From: Phormidesmis priestleyi BC1401
GTDB taxonomy: Bacteria > Cyanobacteriota > Cyanobacteriia > Leptolyngbyales > Leptolyngbyaceae
Reading direction: 5' to 3'
NCBI RefSeq assembly: GCF_001650195.1
Contig: NZ_LXYR01000010.1
Span: 60,661 to 124,660 of the forward strand
DNA: 64,000 nucleotides
Below are positions 26,004 to 35,240 of this stretch, in pieces. Positions within the stretch are counted from its first letter, which is position 1; each line of letters starts with the position of its first letter. Below the pieces are notes generated by a model, which worked only from the letters and a program-made list of their open reading frames with translations, searched no databases and was not told where the DNA came from. Made by a program: the position numbers and the translations under genes.

Positions 26004-27539
26004 ATGCTGAATTCCGTTGATTTCAGCGGCAGACCGTTTCATTTTATTGGAATTGGTGGGATTGGAATGTCGGCTCTCGCTTATGTTTTAACGAAGCGTA
26101 GACTGCCTGTTTCCGGTTCTGATGTTCGCTTAAGCCATATTACCGAGCGCCTCGAAACATTAGGTGCCCATATTTTTAGTCGTCAAGATGCGTCCAATCT
26201 TGAGTTCTTTAAGTCTCAGGCTGATTTGCTCCCGACCGTTGCGGTCAATCTAGCTTCTACAGCCGTTGCAACAGTTGAGTCATCTGTGAAAAGTCGATCG
26301 TCGAAAACCGAATCGACTTCGGCTTTGCCCCAGGTTGTTTGCTCTACGGCGATCAATGCTGCGAATCCTGAATATCGGGCAGCGATCGAGCTAGGCTGTC
26401 CTATTTTTCACCGATCGGACATTCTCGCCGCTTTGATTGCAGATTATCAAAGCATCGCCGTTGCCGGAACTCACGGCAAAACCACGACTAGCAGCCTGAT
26501 TAGCTACATGCTGCTGATGGCTGGGCTTGACCCCACGATCATTATCGGCGGTGAAGTTCCCGCTTGGGAAGGCAACGCCCGTCAGGGGCAAAGCAATTAT
26601 TTGGTTGCAGAAGCCGACGAGTCAGACGGGTCGCTGGTGAAGTTTTCTCCTGATATTGGCATCATCACGAATATTGAACTTGACCATCCTGACCACTACA
26701 GCAGCTTAGAACAGGTTGTAGAGACGTTTCAGACGTTTTCGAGCCGTTGTCATACGGTGATCGGCAGCATTGACTGTATGACGGTGCGCGATCGCCTCAA
26801 ACCCAGCATCAGCTATAGTCTTCACCTCGAATCTGGAGCCGATTATACCGTCGATCAGATTGACTATCACCCAGAGGGCACGATCGCCTGCGTCTGGGAG
26901 CGAGGGCAGGTGTTAGGGCAGTTGAGCATTAGGCTTTTGGGTGAGCACAATTTGAGTAACGCACTGGCAGCCGTGGCGGTGGGGCGGCTGTTGGGATTAG
27001 AGTTTGCGGTAATTGCGGCGGCGATCGCTGACTGTGAAGGAGCGAGGCGGCGATTTGAGCATCGGGGCGCATTCAATGACATTCTATTTATTGATGACTA
27101 TGCTCACCATCCGAGTGAGATTCGAGCCACACTCTCATCCGCCCAAATTCATGCTGGGTTAACGACTCGTAAACGTCGGGTTGTCGCAGTTTTTCAGCCC
27201 CATCGCTACAGTCGAATTCTCACGTTTCTCACCGAGTTTGCCGAATCGTTTCGCGACGCGGATGTCGTCATTGTCAGCGATATCTACAGCGCTGGAGAAC
27301 CCGATTTGGGACAAATCAACGGTCAGCAGGTTGCAGACTCGATCGCAAAGCATCACGCGAATGTTTATTACCAGCCTTCGCTACAGGCAATCACTCGCTT
27401 TTTAGATAAAACGTTGGCTCCTGGAGATTTGACGCTTTTCTTGGGGGCAGGAAGCTTAAATCAAATCATTCCCCATGTGATGGCGCATCAGCAGGGTGTT
27501 GAACAAAACTCGTCTTCAGAATGGTGCAGGCGCGCTTAG
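26004..27539 (+). CDS. murC: UDP-N-acetylmuramate-L-alanine ligase
   Basis: Adds L-alanine to UDP-MurNAc in the cytoplasm, the first Mur ligase step of peptidoglycan synthesis. The N-terminal GIGGIGMSALAYVL binds the nucleotide sugar, and GTHGKTTTSSL is the ATP P-loop. DESDGS, TNIELDHPDH and LGEHNLSNALAA follow, and the Mur-ligase C-terminal domain has DDYAHHPSE. Length is 511 aa, including a short unusual insertion near 75-105 (Ser-rich). murB follows 81 bases downstream on the same strand, the cluster common in cyanobacteria. Confidence 0.95.
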   Translation: MLNSVDFSGRPFHFIGIGGIGMSALAYVLTKRRLPVSGSDVRLSHITERLETLGAHIFSRQDASNLEFFKSQADLLPTVAVNLASTAVATVESSVKSRSSKTESTSALPQVVCSTAINAANPEYRAAIELGCPIFHRSDILAALIADYQSIAVAGTHGKTTTSSLISYMLLMAGLDPTIIIGGEVPAWEGNARQGQSNYLVAEADESDGSLVKFSPDIGIITNIELDHPDHYSSLEQVVETFQTFSSRCHTVIGSIDCMTVRDRLKPSISYSLHLESGADYTVDQIDYHPEGTIACVWERGQVLGQLSIRLLGEHNLSNALAAVAVGRLLGLEFAVIAAAIADCEGARRRFEHRGAFNDILFIDDYAHHPSEIRATLSSAQIHAGLTTRKRRVVAVFQPHRYSRILTFLTEFAESFRDADVVIVSDIYSAGEPDLGQINGQQVADSIAKHHANVYYQPSLQAITRFLDKTLAPGDLTLFLGAGSLNQIIPHVMAHQQGVEQNSSSEWCRRA

Positions 27540-27620
27540 GCTATGGCACAACCATTTTAGATTCTGTGCACGAGATCCATCAGGGTCTCCAGTTGGAGCA
27601 TTCAAACACCTAATATAACC

Positions 27621-28658
27621 ATGACTCTTTCAAGTGATCCCCGGACTTCCTGCACTTCTCACACACCTGACTTTTCAACGTACACCCCATTATCGAGAAC
27701 ACTTGCCATCACAAGTGACGTTCAGACGATCCCGCTTCCCGGCACTGACAGCTTACTAAAAGCCAATGTTCCCTTAGCAACGCTAACGTCCTTTCGGGTT
27801 GGAGGTCCAGCAGAGTGGTATATTGCGCCGCGCCGACTTGAAGAGCTTCAGGCAAGCCTTGAGTGGGCACAGTTTCAAGGGCTGCCCGTAACCACGCTGG
27901 GGGCCGGGTCAAATTTGCTGATCAGCGATCGAGGTCTTCCAGGTCTGGTGATCTCTACGCGCCATCTGCGGCATAACCACTTTGATCACGCCACTGGGCA
28001 AGTGACGGTCGGAGCCGGGGAGCCGTTGCCCCGTTTAGCATGGCAGCTTGCCGATCGCGGCTGGCAAGGGTTTGAGTGGGCAGTCGGCATTCCGGGCACG
28101 GTAGGCGGAGCGGTGGTGATGAACGCAGGCGCACATGGAGAAGCGATCGCAGACGTTTTGGTTGAGGCGCAGGTGCTGCTCCCTAGTGGGCAGATTGAGA
28201 TTCTCACGCCCCAAGCGTTAAATTATCGCTATCGCACGTCTGATTTACAGGGCGGTTATTCTGATGGAAAAATGGCTTCGCGGCGACGGCTGGTGACTCA
28301 GGCAACGTTTCAACTTCGACCAGGCGCTAACCCCGCTCAAGTTTTAGTCACGACTGAGCACCACAAGCACCAGAGACTGACCACTCAGCCTTACGATATG
28401 CCAAGCTGTGGCAGTGTGTTTCGCAACCCTGACGCTTATAAAGCAGGTTGGTTAATTGAGCAGACCGGGCTAAAGGGGCATCAGATCGGCGGTGCTCAGG
28501 TTGCACAGCGTCATGCAAATTTTATTCTCAACTGCGGTGGGGCAACAGCAAGCGACATTTTTCAACTAATTCGGTTTGTGCAGCAGCAGGTGCAGCAGCA
28601 GTGGGCACTCTTTTTAGAGCCAGAAGTCAAAATGATGGGAGAGTTTCAGCCGCTCTGA
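27621..28658 (+). CDS. murB: UDP-N-acetylenolpyruvoylglucosamine reductase
   Basis: FAD- and NADPH-dependent reductase that makes UDP-MurNAc. Family motifs are [41 protein letters not shown] with the flavin-binding loop, and [10 protein letters not shown] with the conserved Ser/Cys region near the C-terminus. Length (345 aa) includes a Thr/Ser-rich N-terminal extension of about 35 residues. Position directly after murC supports the call. Confidence 0.95.
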   Translation: MTLSSDPRTSCTSHTPDFSTYTPLSRTLAITSDVQTIPLPGTDSLLKANVPLATLTSFRVGGPAEWYIAPRRLEELQASLEWAQFQGLPVTTLGAGSNLLISDRGLPGLVISTRHLRHNHFDHATGQVTVGAGEPLPRLAWQLADRGWQGFEWAVGIPGTVGGAVVMNAGAHGEAIADVLVEAQVLLPSGQIEILTPQALNYRYRTSDLQGGYSDGKMASRRRLVTQATFQLRPGANPAQVLVTTEHHKHQRLTTQPYDMPSCGSVFRNPDAYKAGWLIEQTGLKGHQIGGAQVAQRHANFILNCGGATASDIFQLIRFVQQQVQQQWALFLEPEVKMMGEFQPL

Positions 28659-28910
28659 GATAAATCAAACGCGTGATTTCACCGAAGGCTGTTTTGAGCA
28701 ATAGGGCGATCTATGTAACCACTTCTTCTGATTTTGGCTGATATACTGAGAAGAATTGTCGGGAACTTTGCAATAACTCTACAAGTCACGGTAGTTTGAA
28801 GAACTTAATGTAAAGTGACCGCCCGTGATTTCAGCAATCTGGGTAGGCTTGGATTTAAGAAGGGTGTGTCGGTTCCATCACTACAAACAAAATTTCTCTA
28901 TTGAGTGAAA

Positions 28911-29324
28911 ATGCGAGATAGAAGCGATCGTGTTCAATTTCCGTCTGTTTCACTGGCTTCTCCCAGAGCGAAATATATTGGCAGCTATTTAGTTGAGGCA
29001 GGCTTGATCACACCTGCCCAAGTTGCCGTAGCGCTGAATGATCAAAAGATCATGGATAATATGCGATTTGGTGAAGTGTTAGTGGCGCGGGGCTGGGTTA
29101 AGCAACAGACTTTAGATTATCTAATTAAAAAAGTCGTTGAACCCGAACAACGAGCGGCAAAGCCCTCTCAGCAAAATCCCTCCATCTCTAACGGGTCGTT
29201 AAGCCCTGCGATTGCCAGACAGGTTCCCCCTGCAATTGCCGCAAAATCTTCTGACCTGCTGCCCAATGAGCGCAAGCCTCTTCCTTCGGTGCTTTCTGAT
29301 GATGGGGTGAGTTGGGCAGGCTAG
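28911..29324 (+). CDS. Small protein with MshEN-like repeats
   Basis: A 137-aa protein. Its residues 20-75 contain two tandem units like those in the N-terminus of GspE/PilB ATPases: IGSYLVEAGLITPAQVAVAL and RFGEVLVARGWVKQQTLDYL. In MshEN domains such pairs bind cyclic di-GMP. Here there is no ATPase domain. The C-terminal half is Pro/Ser-rich and probably disordered. An in-frame GTG at 28905 is an alternative start. The stop codon overlaps the convergent transporter gene within CTAG. The family link is by pattern only. Confidence 0.6.
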   Translation: MRDRSDRVQFPSVSLASPRAKYIGSYLVEAGLITPAQVAVALNDQKIMDNMRFGEVLVARGWVKQQTLDYLIKKVVEPEQRAAKPSQQNPSISNGSLSPAIARQVPPAIAAKSSDLLPNERKPLPSVLSDDGVSWAG

Positions 29325-30241
29325 ACGCTAAACAGCCAAAGCCAAATCGGTAAAGTGAAGAGTAGCCCGATCGAGCCGAGTGCGAGAGAGGTCACGGCAA
29401 GATTTTTGTCTAGCCCATAGGTTTCTGCCAGCACTAGCGTTGCAAAAGCAGGTGGCATTGCCATTTGCAGGACGATCGTGTGTTTAGTCGCTTCAGGGAT
29501 GGGCAAAAAAGGGAGGCTCAAACTTACCGTCAGAGGCACCAACAGCATTTTGATCGTCAAGCTGACCGTCGCGGAACTGAGGCGAGAAAGTGACGGTAGC
29601 TGACTGAGGCGCATCCCGATTAACGCGAGAGCCAGAACGATCGCGCCCCAGCCCGCTTGATGCAAGCTAGTCTCTAACCATCCTGGTAAGGGCACATTGC
29701 GTCCAGCAAGTCCCAGTCCAAAGCTCCAAAGTGCCGGATTTTTGAGCAGGGCGAGGGTGAGCTGCGATCGACGCTCGATGCCCAGCCCAAATCGACTCGC
29801 TAATACAACGCCTAAGCCGTAAGCGCCCCAAGTGGTGCCCAGCATATCGTAAAAAAGCGCCCAGGCAAAAAGGTTTTGTCCCCCCAGAGCCAACGCCACC
29901 GGGAAGCCTAGATAGCCAGTGTTGCCCACCATTGAGGCAAGTAGAAAGCTGCCTTGAGTGGGCTTGCTCCAAGTCGGTTGATGTTTGATCCACAGCCAAG
30001 CAAATCCTGCACCTAATAGGATCGCGACCCAGGCAACGATCGGAGCGATCCAGACCTGCCCTGACAAGTCAGCCCCCCGCAAAAATGCCAAAATGCTGAT
30101 GGGAACTCCGATCCAAAATAAAAACCGACCTAAATAAGTCGAGGTTGTTTTGGGTAAATAACGCCCCATTAACCAGCCGAGGAGCGTCCATCCGATGAGC
30201 GGCAGATAGAGATGAACCAGTTGAATCGCAAGATTGGGCAT
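29321..30241 (-). CDS. AEC-family transporter (auxin efflux carrier type)
   Basis: A 306-aa integral membrane protein with about ten hydrophobic helices in two inverted halves. Signatures are WLMGRYLPKTTSTYLGRFLF near the N-terminus, MVGNTGYLGFPVALALG with the conserved Asn/Pro helix break, and MPPAFATLVLAETYGLD near the C-terminus. Members export small organic anions; the substrate here is unknown. Start ATG 30241 opens MPNLAIQLVHLYLPL. Confidence 0.85.
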   Translation of the reverse strand: MPNLAIQLVHLYLPLIGWTLLGWLMGRYLPKTTSTYLGRFLFWIGVPISILAFLRGADLSGQVWIAPIVAWVAILLGAGFAWLWIKHQPTWSKPTQGSFLLASMVGNTGYLGFPVALALGGQNLFAWALFYDMLGTTWGAYGLGVVLASRFGLGIERRSQLTLALLKNPALWSFGLGLAGRNVPLPGWLETSLHQAGWGAIVLALALIGMRLSQLPSLSRLSSATVSLTIKMLLVPLTVSLSLPFLPIPEATKHTIVLQMAMPPAFATLVLAETYGLDKNLAVTSLALGSIGLLFTLPIWLWLFSV

Positions 30242-30430
30242 GAATTTGGGACGAAATTTGCATTCCTGAACAGAGAATCGGTATCTTTAGGGGTAGCTTA
30301 AAAACCCCTGAGATCAGAAAATTGTTTGGTAAGCTTTAACGATCGAGACCACCTTGCCGTGATCCTTTCGATAGGGTAGCGTCTCTGAATCGTTCACGCC
30401 GATTGCAAAAGAAGTGTAGGAATTCTTTCT

Positions 30431-31216
30431 TTGAATAACGCTGGTTCACCTGGGAAACCCCCCAATCATCAGGCTGCATCCTCAATGGACGACATTCCAG
30501 AAGCTCTGCGAGAGACGAGCGAACCCAAGCCGCAGCCTCGCGTCAGTCGAGTCGGGCTAAGCATCGGCTTGGCGGCGATCGCGCTCGGTGCGGGCGGTTG
30601 GTTTGCTTACAGTGTGCGTCAGGCAAGTTCTGTCATTCCGGCTGCGAGTCCTCCTGCGCCAAGTGGCTCGATCGCGGCATCTCCGAGTGCGAGTCCGGCT
30701 CCCAATACCCTGCTGGGACATTTTGCCTACGCCGAAGCGCCCCAAGCCGAACTGCAAGCCATTAGTGGCGATGGTGGAATCAAGCTTCGCAAATCAGCGG
30801 CAGAGGCATTTAGGCAGATGTCTAGCGCGGCTCAAGCAGAAGGAGTTATTCTCGCCCCGCTGTCGGCATTTCGATCGCTCAGTGATCAACAGCACGTCTT
30901 TTTTGAAGTCAAAGCAGAGCGATCGCAGACTCCTAACCAGCGAGCCGAGGTCAGCGCCCCTCCCGGCTATAGCGAACATCACACGGGCTACGCGATCGAT
31001 ATTGGAGATGGCAACGTCCCGGCGACCAATCTCAGCCCCAGCTTTGATCAAACGGCTGCCTTCAACTGGCTCAAACAGAATGCAGTCCGCTTTAACTTTG
31101 AGATCTCGTTTCCTAAAAACAATCCGCAGGGCGTGAGCTATGAACCCTGGCACTGGAGATTTGTGGGCGATCGTCAAAGTTTAGAAACCTTTTACAAGGC
31201 GAGAGGCAAGCAGTAA
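30431..31216 (+). CDS. VanY-type D-alanyl-D-alanine carboxypeptidase
   Basis: A 261-aa peptidase of the M15B type that trims the terminal D-Ala of peptidoglycan in the periplasm. The zinc-binding motifs SEHHTGYAIDIGD and EPWHWRF are intact. A transmembrane or signal-anchor helix lies at about 40-62, followed by a Pro/Ser linker. The start is a TTG at 30431 with TAGGA nine bases upstream; an internal ATG at 30485 is an alternative. It is divergent from the AEC transporter. Confidence 0.85.
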   Translation: MNNAGSPGKPPNHQAASSMDDIPEALRETSEPKPQPRVSRVGLSIGLAAIALGAGGWFAYSVRQASSVIPAASPPAPSGSIAASPSASPAPNTLLGHFAYAEAPQAELQAISGDGGIKLRKSAAEAFRQMSSAAQAEGVILAPLSAFRSLSDQQHVFFEVKAERSQTPNQRAEVSAPPGYSEHHTGYAIDIGDGNVPATNLSPSFDQTAAFNWLKQNAVRFNFEISFPKNNPQGVSYEPWHWRFVGDRQSLETFYKARGKQ

Positions 31217-31275
31217 TTCTGCAAAAGGGCAACAAACGATAAAGTGAAGGATACATCCTGTTTCACTCTTTTTTG

Positions 31276-31962
31276 ATGAACCAAATCGCTCTCAATCTGA
31301 TCGCCATTTCAATTTTTGCGATGACCGTGACGACGATATTAGGTCCGTTGATTCATCTGTCTCCGGCAGTTCCAGCGATCGCGACGTTTGCGGTGTTGGG
31401 CATCGCGACGATCGACACCTTTACCTGGCAAGGGAGAGGCGGCACAATCTTGTTGGATTGGCTGGCAAATTTTTCTCCGGCTCATCGGGTGCGGGTAGCG
31501 AGACATGAGGCAGGTCATTTTCTAGTTGCCCAACAATTAGGAATTCCGGTGACGAGCTATACGCTCACAGCCTGGGAAGCGTTTCGGCAAGGGCAAGTTG
31601 GGCAGGGTGGCGTGCAGTTTGACACGCAAGAATTAGACACTCAGTTGCAAACAGGCAAACTCTCGGTGCAGTGGGTCGATCGCTACTGTGCCGTCTGGAT
31701 GGCGGGTGGCGTTGCCGAGACGTTGGCATACGATTCAGCAGAGGGCGGCGCGGATGATGTGCAAAAACTTCGTATGACGTTGGCGCAGTTGCGGTTACCC
31801 AATGCTGAAATTCAGCAAAAAGAGCGGTGGGCATCGCTTCAGGCAAAAAATTTGCTAGAACAAAATCAGGAGGCTTACGAGGCATTAGTGACGGCAATGG
31901 AGGAGCGCAAACCGATCGAGGAATGCCGTCAACTTCTCAAAGAGAACCTGACCGTGAACTGA
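31276..31962 (+). CDS. Stand-alone M41-like (FtsH protease-domain) membrane protein
   Basis: A 228-aa protein with two N-terminal membrane helices (about 8-28 and 33-50), followed by the metalloprotease motif HEAGH and downstream acidic residues in EGGADDVQK that match the third zinc ligand region of FtsH. There is no AAA ATPase domain. Similar ATPase-less Zn-protease-like proteins are known in cyanobacteria and plants, with poorly defined roles. A TTG directly before the ATG is possible as start. The kinase gene follows after 20 bases. Confidence 0.75.
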   Translation: MNQIALNLIAISIFAMTVTTILGPLIHLSPAVPAIATFAVLGIATIDTFTWQGRGGTILLDWLANFSPAHRVRVARHEAGHFLVAQQLGIPVTSYTLTAWEAFRQGQVGQGGVQFDTQELDTQLQTGKLSVQWVDRYCAVWMAGGVAETLAYDSAEGGADDVQKLRMTLAQLRLPNAEIQQKERWASLQAKNLLEQNQEAYEALVTAMEERKPIEECRQLLKENLTVN

Positions 31963-31982
31963 TTTGTAAGGCTCTTTGGCTC

Positions 31983-32915
31983 ATGAGTATGTCGCTTCCG
32001 CCGCAGCCGCGTGTTTTGATTCTGTTTAACCCTACAGCAGGACAAGCCCAAACCTTGATTTCAGCGTTAGAAAGCGCCGCCGATCGCTGGCGAAACAGCG
32101 GCTGGTTGGTCGATCTCCGTCCAACTCGCAGCGCAGGAGATGCGACACGCTTGGCGCGAGAAGCTGCTGCCCAAGGCTACAACATTGTCGTTGCGGCTGG
32201 GGGAGATGGCACCGTCAATGAAGTCATCAATGGTTTAGTCGGGACTCAAACCGCTCTAGCCGTGTTGCCGATCGGCACGGTAAATATTTGGGCACGAGAA
32301 ATGGGATTGCCAATGGATTTGCCGCGATCGACAACGGCATTTCTACAAGCACAGCTTAAGCAAATCGATGTCGGTCAAGTCGGCGATCGCTATTTTCTGC
32401 TCATGGCAGGGATCGGATTTGATGCGGCGGTGACGGCAGCGGTTCGATCGGGCGAGAAAAAGCGGCTGGGCGCGATCGCGTATGTGTTTCAAGCGCTTCA
32501 ACTTGCCCAAAAATTTAAGGGCACTCGCGCTCACATTCGCGTTGATGGCAAACGAATTCGTGGACGGATTTTGATGGTTGTGATTGGCAACAGCCAACTC
32601 TATGGCGGCGTAGTCAAACTGACGGCTCACGCAGTTCTCAACGATGGCTTGCTAGATGTGTGCGTGATTAAGGGCAGCAGCATGATGTGGGCACCCTTGC
32701 GGCTGTTGTCGATTCTGCTGCGGCACTACGATCGTGACCCCAAAGTGGACTATTATCGGGCGCGACAGGTGCAGGTTTTGGGACGAACCGTGTTGCCCGT
32801 GCAAGTCGATGGCGACTATTTGGGGATGACTCCGATGACGTTTCGAGTCGTGCCTAAAAGTTTGTGGGTGCTGGTTCCGACTTCTGCCGATCGGTCTCTC
32901 TGGCAGCCTGAATAG
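31983..32915 (+). CDS. Diacylglycerol/lipid kinase-family protein
   Basis: A 310-aa cytoplasmic or membrane-associated kinase of the DagK/YegS family. Visible motifs are the N-terminal ILFNPTAGQ, the nucleotide-binding AGGDGTVNEVINGL, the LPIGTVNIWAREM loop (family GTxNDFAR) and GIGFDAAV. The C-terminus has VDGDYLG. It probably phosphorylates diacylglycerol or a related lipid; the substrate is not known. The frame is open further upstream, but ATG 31983 fits the family N-terminus. An overlapping ATG at 31989 is possible. Confidence 0.85.
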   Translation: MSMSLPPQPRVLILFNPTAGQAQTLISALESAADRWRNSGWLVDLRPTRSAGDATRLAREAAAQGYNIVVAAGGDGTVNEVINGLVGTQTALAVLPIGTVNIWAREMGLPMDLPRSTTAFLQAQLKQIDVGQVGDRYFLLMAGIGFDAAVTAAVRSGEKKRLGAIAYVFQALQLAQKFKGTRAHIRVDGKRIRGRILMVVIGNSQLYGGVVKLTAHAVLNDGLLDVCVIKGSSMMWAPLRLLSILLRHYDRDPKVDYYRARQVQVLGRTVLPVQVDGDYLGMTPMTFRVVPKSLWVLVPTSADRSLWQPE

Positions 32916-32930
32916 ATTTTTGATCTCACT

Positions 32931-33692
32931 TCAAAGCGGCTGCAAACTATCGACCAATGCCGAAATCACTCCTGGCACTTGCCCTGTAGCGGTTTCTGTC
33001 GCAGCAATCAGAATCATTGCCACATCTTTCGGGAGCTGACGCACCAAAATTATTCCGCTGACTGGCTGGCTCTTTCCGGCGATCGTCAAGCTGCCCGTCC
33101 AATCGAGTTTGATGCCATTGGGAATGGCTTGCCACTGCCCTACCTGAAACCCTTCTCCTTGCTGAAAGGCAGTTTGAGCAATCTTCGCCAAGGCATCATT
33201 GATAAAGGTTGCGTTGCCATTTTGAAGCGCGAGTTCACCCTGCGATCGCACCAAAACGGTGTAGGCTAGACTCCCGTCTTTCGACTCAATCAACATCGAA
33301 CCCGCCAGTGGACTCACGGCGTAGTCTTTGAGAATGGCAACTTTAAACCGTCCGTTAGGGTCTTTATAGTCACCGCTCACAGGCAACGGAGGCGCGATTG
33401 ACGCAGGCACGATCGGAACCACGGGAACTGGGGAAATAGGCGCAAGCGGCACCGTGGGAATCGCGGGAACGATCGTGGTTAAGGGCGTTGGAGACGCGCT
33501 CACCGTTGGACGAACGCTAGGAGTCGCAGTAGGCGGAGTTGCCGGAGACACAGGGAGCGCACTGGGAGTTACGATCGGCGGTTCTGCCTGTGCCACGGTC
33601 GGAGCTAAATGCCCAGTGATTTCTCCAACGGTGGTGAAGCCGATAAATGCTGCGAATGCTATCCCAATCAACCCGTTTCGATTTAATCTCAT
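32931..33692 (-). CDS. Secreted protein with Pro-rich linker, unknown function
   Basis: A 253-aa protein with a signal peptide ending near VAQAEP, a Pro/Ala/Thr-rich linker of about 60 residues (repeats like VSPATPPTATPS), and a C-terminal domain from about residue 105 (DPNGRFKVAILKDY, QWQAIPNGIKLDWTGSLTI). The C-terminal domain resembles the lumenal PsbP-like or DUF1795-type fold by feel, which I cannot confirm. It is last in a minus-strand series with the nupC genes, starting 33 bases after the second one. Confidence 0.6.
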   Translation of the reverse strand: MRLNRNGLIGIAFAAFIGFTTVGEITGHLAPTVAQAEPPIVTPSALPVSPATPPTATPSVRPTVSASPTPLTTIVPAIPTVPLAPISPVPVVPIVPASIAPPLPVSGDYKDPNGRFKVAILKDYAVSPLAGSMLIESKDGSLAYTVLVRSQGELALQNGNATFINDALAKIAQTAFQQGEGFQVGQWQAIPNGIKLDWTGSLTIAGKSQPVSGIILVRQLPKDVAMILIAATETATGQVPGVISALVDSLQPL

Positions 33693-33725
33693 TGTTCTTA
33701 GTGTCCGATCGACGCTTATCGCTTA

Positions 33726-35147
33726 TTATCTGCCTAAAATTGTCGGATTGTTCGACGCAAACACACCTGCGACACAGCCGATCATCAACGTTGCCAACGT
33801 CGCCGCCCACAGTGCTTTCCACCCCAGTTCTGAAATGTCTTTGCGACGAGTAGGAATCAGACTCACAAATCCCCCGACAAAGATGCCGACAGCAGGGAGG
33901 TGAGCGAAGCCACAGAGGGCATAGCTGATGATTAAGAGGGCACGATCGCTGATCGCTCCCTTGTCGGCTAAAACCGCTAGCTGCTGATAAACTGGAACTT
34001 CGGTTTCGAGCAATCTGCGCCCAATCAACACAGACGATTGCCAAAGCTCTTGCCAGTTGAGCGAAATGCCCGTTAAAAATGTCAACGGCAAAAAGAGTGC
34101 TCCGACGATGTTTTGCAGGGTCACGACTTCAAAAATTAGACCGAGCCGACGAACGAATAAATTGTTGCTCTGCGCCAACGAAGCGAGATTGCCAAAGAAC
34201 AGATTGACGAGGGCAACTAATCCTAAAACAGCGATCAAGAGAGCGGCGATCGCGATCGCGAGTTTCACCCCATCCATTGCGCCCGTGATGATGCTTTCCA
34301 TCGCGTTTGTTTCGGGGTTGGCATCTTCGAGTGACTCTTCTGGCAAACCCCCCAACGTTTTAGGAATCTCGGTTTCTGGCACCAGCAGTTTAGACACCAC
34401 AAAGCACGCCGGAATCGCCATGATCGAAGCCGAAATTAAATGTCCGGTAATATTGGGAAAAACGGGACGAAGTAGCTGTGCGTAAAGCGCTAAAACGGTA
34501 GAAGCAATGCTGCCATAGCAAGCGGTGAGAACGGCGCACAACTCGCTGCGAGTCATGTCTGCTAAAAAAGGACGGACAACCAAAGCCGATTCGATGCCGA
34601 CAAAAATGTTGGTTGCGCCACTCAACGCTTCTGCCCCGCTCAAGCCCATTGTGCGGCGAAATAGTTTGGCAAAGATGTTTACGATCGGCTGAATCAACCG
34701 CAAATAATAAAACAGCGACATCAACGCCGAGAAGAAGATCACCGACGGCAGCGCCCGAAATGCGAAGACATAGCCCAAGTTGAGATTATCAGGGCTGAGA
34801 CGATCGCCCGCCACAGGCACATAAGCAGGAGTAACGGCTCTCGCAATCCAGCGCCCTGCCAAAATGGGACCGGGCACTCGATTGGGTTCGGGCACGAGCA
34901 GAGACCCAAAGATAAACCGCGCTCCTGTTTCGGTGGCATCTAAGATTGCGTTTACGCCATCGCTCAATACTTGAATAAACGTCCGGGTGCCTGGGAAAGA
35001 GAAGACGAGTAGACCTAACACAAGCTGTAAGCCAATGCCCCAGATGATCACCTTCCAGGGAATGATGCGACGGTTTTCTGACCCTAACCAGGCGATGCCA
35101 CAGAGTGCAAAAATGCCGACAAAAGACAAAAGATTTAACCAGGTCAT
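33726..35147 (-). CDS. Concentrative nucleoside transporter (NupC/CNT), copy 2
   Basis: A 473-aa polytopic membrane protein of the CNT family that imports nucleosides with Na+ or H+. Typical elements are GYVFAFRALPSVIFFSALMS, GLSGAEALSGATNIFVGIES, the TRSELCAVLTACYGS helix and LTFLTGISLNWQELW. It is paralogous to the protein encoded at 36942-38468, with a central insert of similar acidic sequence. The gene starts 94 bases after the DUF2079 stop on the same strand and probably shares its transcript. Confidence 0.9.
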   Translation of the reverse strand: MTWLNLLSFVGIFALCGIAWLGSENRRIIPWKVIIWGIGLQLVLGLLVFSFPGTRTFIQVLSDGVNAILDATETGARFIFGSLLVPEPNRVPGPILAGRWIARAVTPAYVPVAGDRLSPDNLNLGYVFAFRALPSVIFFSALMSLFYYLRLIQPIVNIFAKLFRRTMGLSGAEALSGATNIFVGIESALVVRPFLADMTRSELCAVLTACYGSIASTVLALYAQLLRPVFPNITGHLISASIMAIPACFVVSKLLVPETEIPKTLGGLPEESLEDANPETNAMESIITGAMDGVKLAIAIAALLIAVLGLVALVNLFFGNLASLAQSNNLFVRRLGLIFEVVTLQNIVGALFLPLTFLTGISLNWQELWQSSVLIGRRLLETEVPVYQQLAVLADKGAISDRALLIISYALCGFAHLPAVGIFVGGFVSLIPTRRKDISELGWKALWAATLATLMIGCVAGVFASNNPTILGR

Positions 35148-35240
35148 TATGAATATCGACTCAAAAGGTCATTGAATCTGATGTTTAGCAAGTCTATCAA
35201 CATTCGGATCAAGTCTTGCAGAACATTTACAGTTGAGAGT

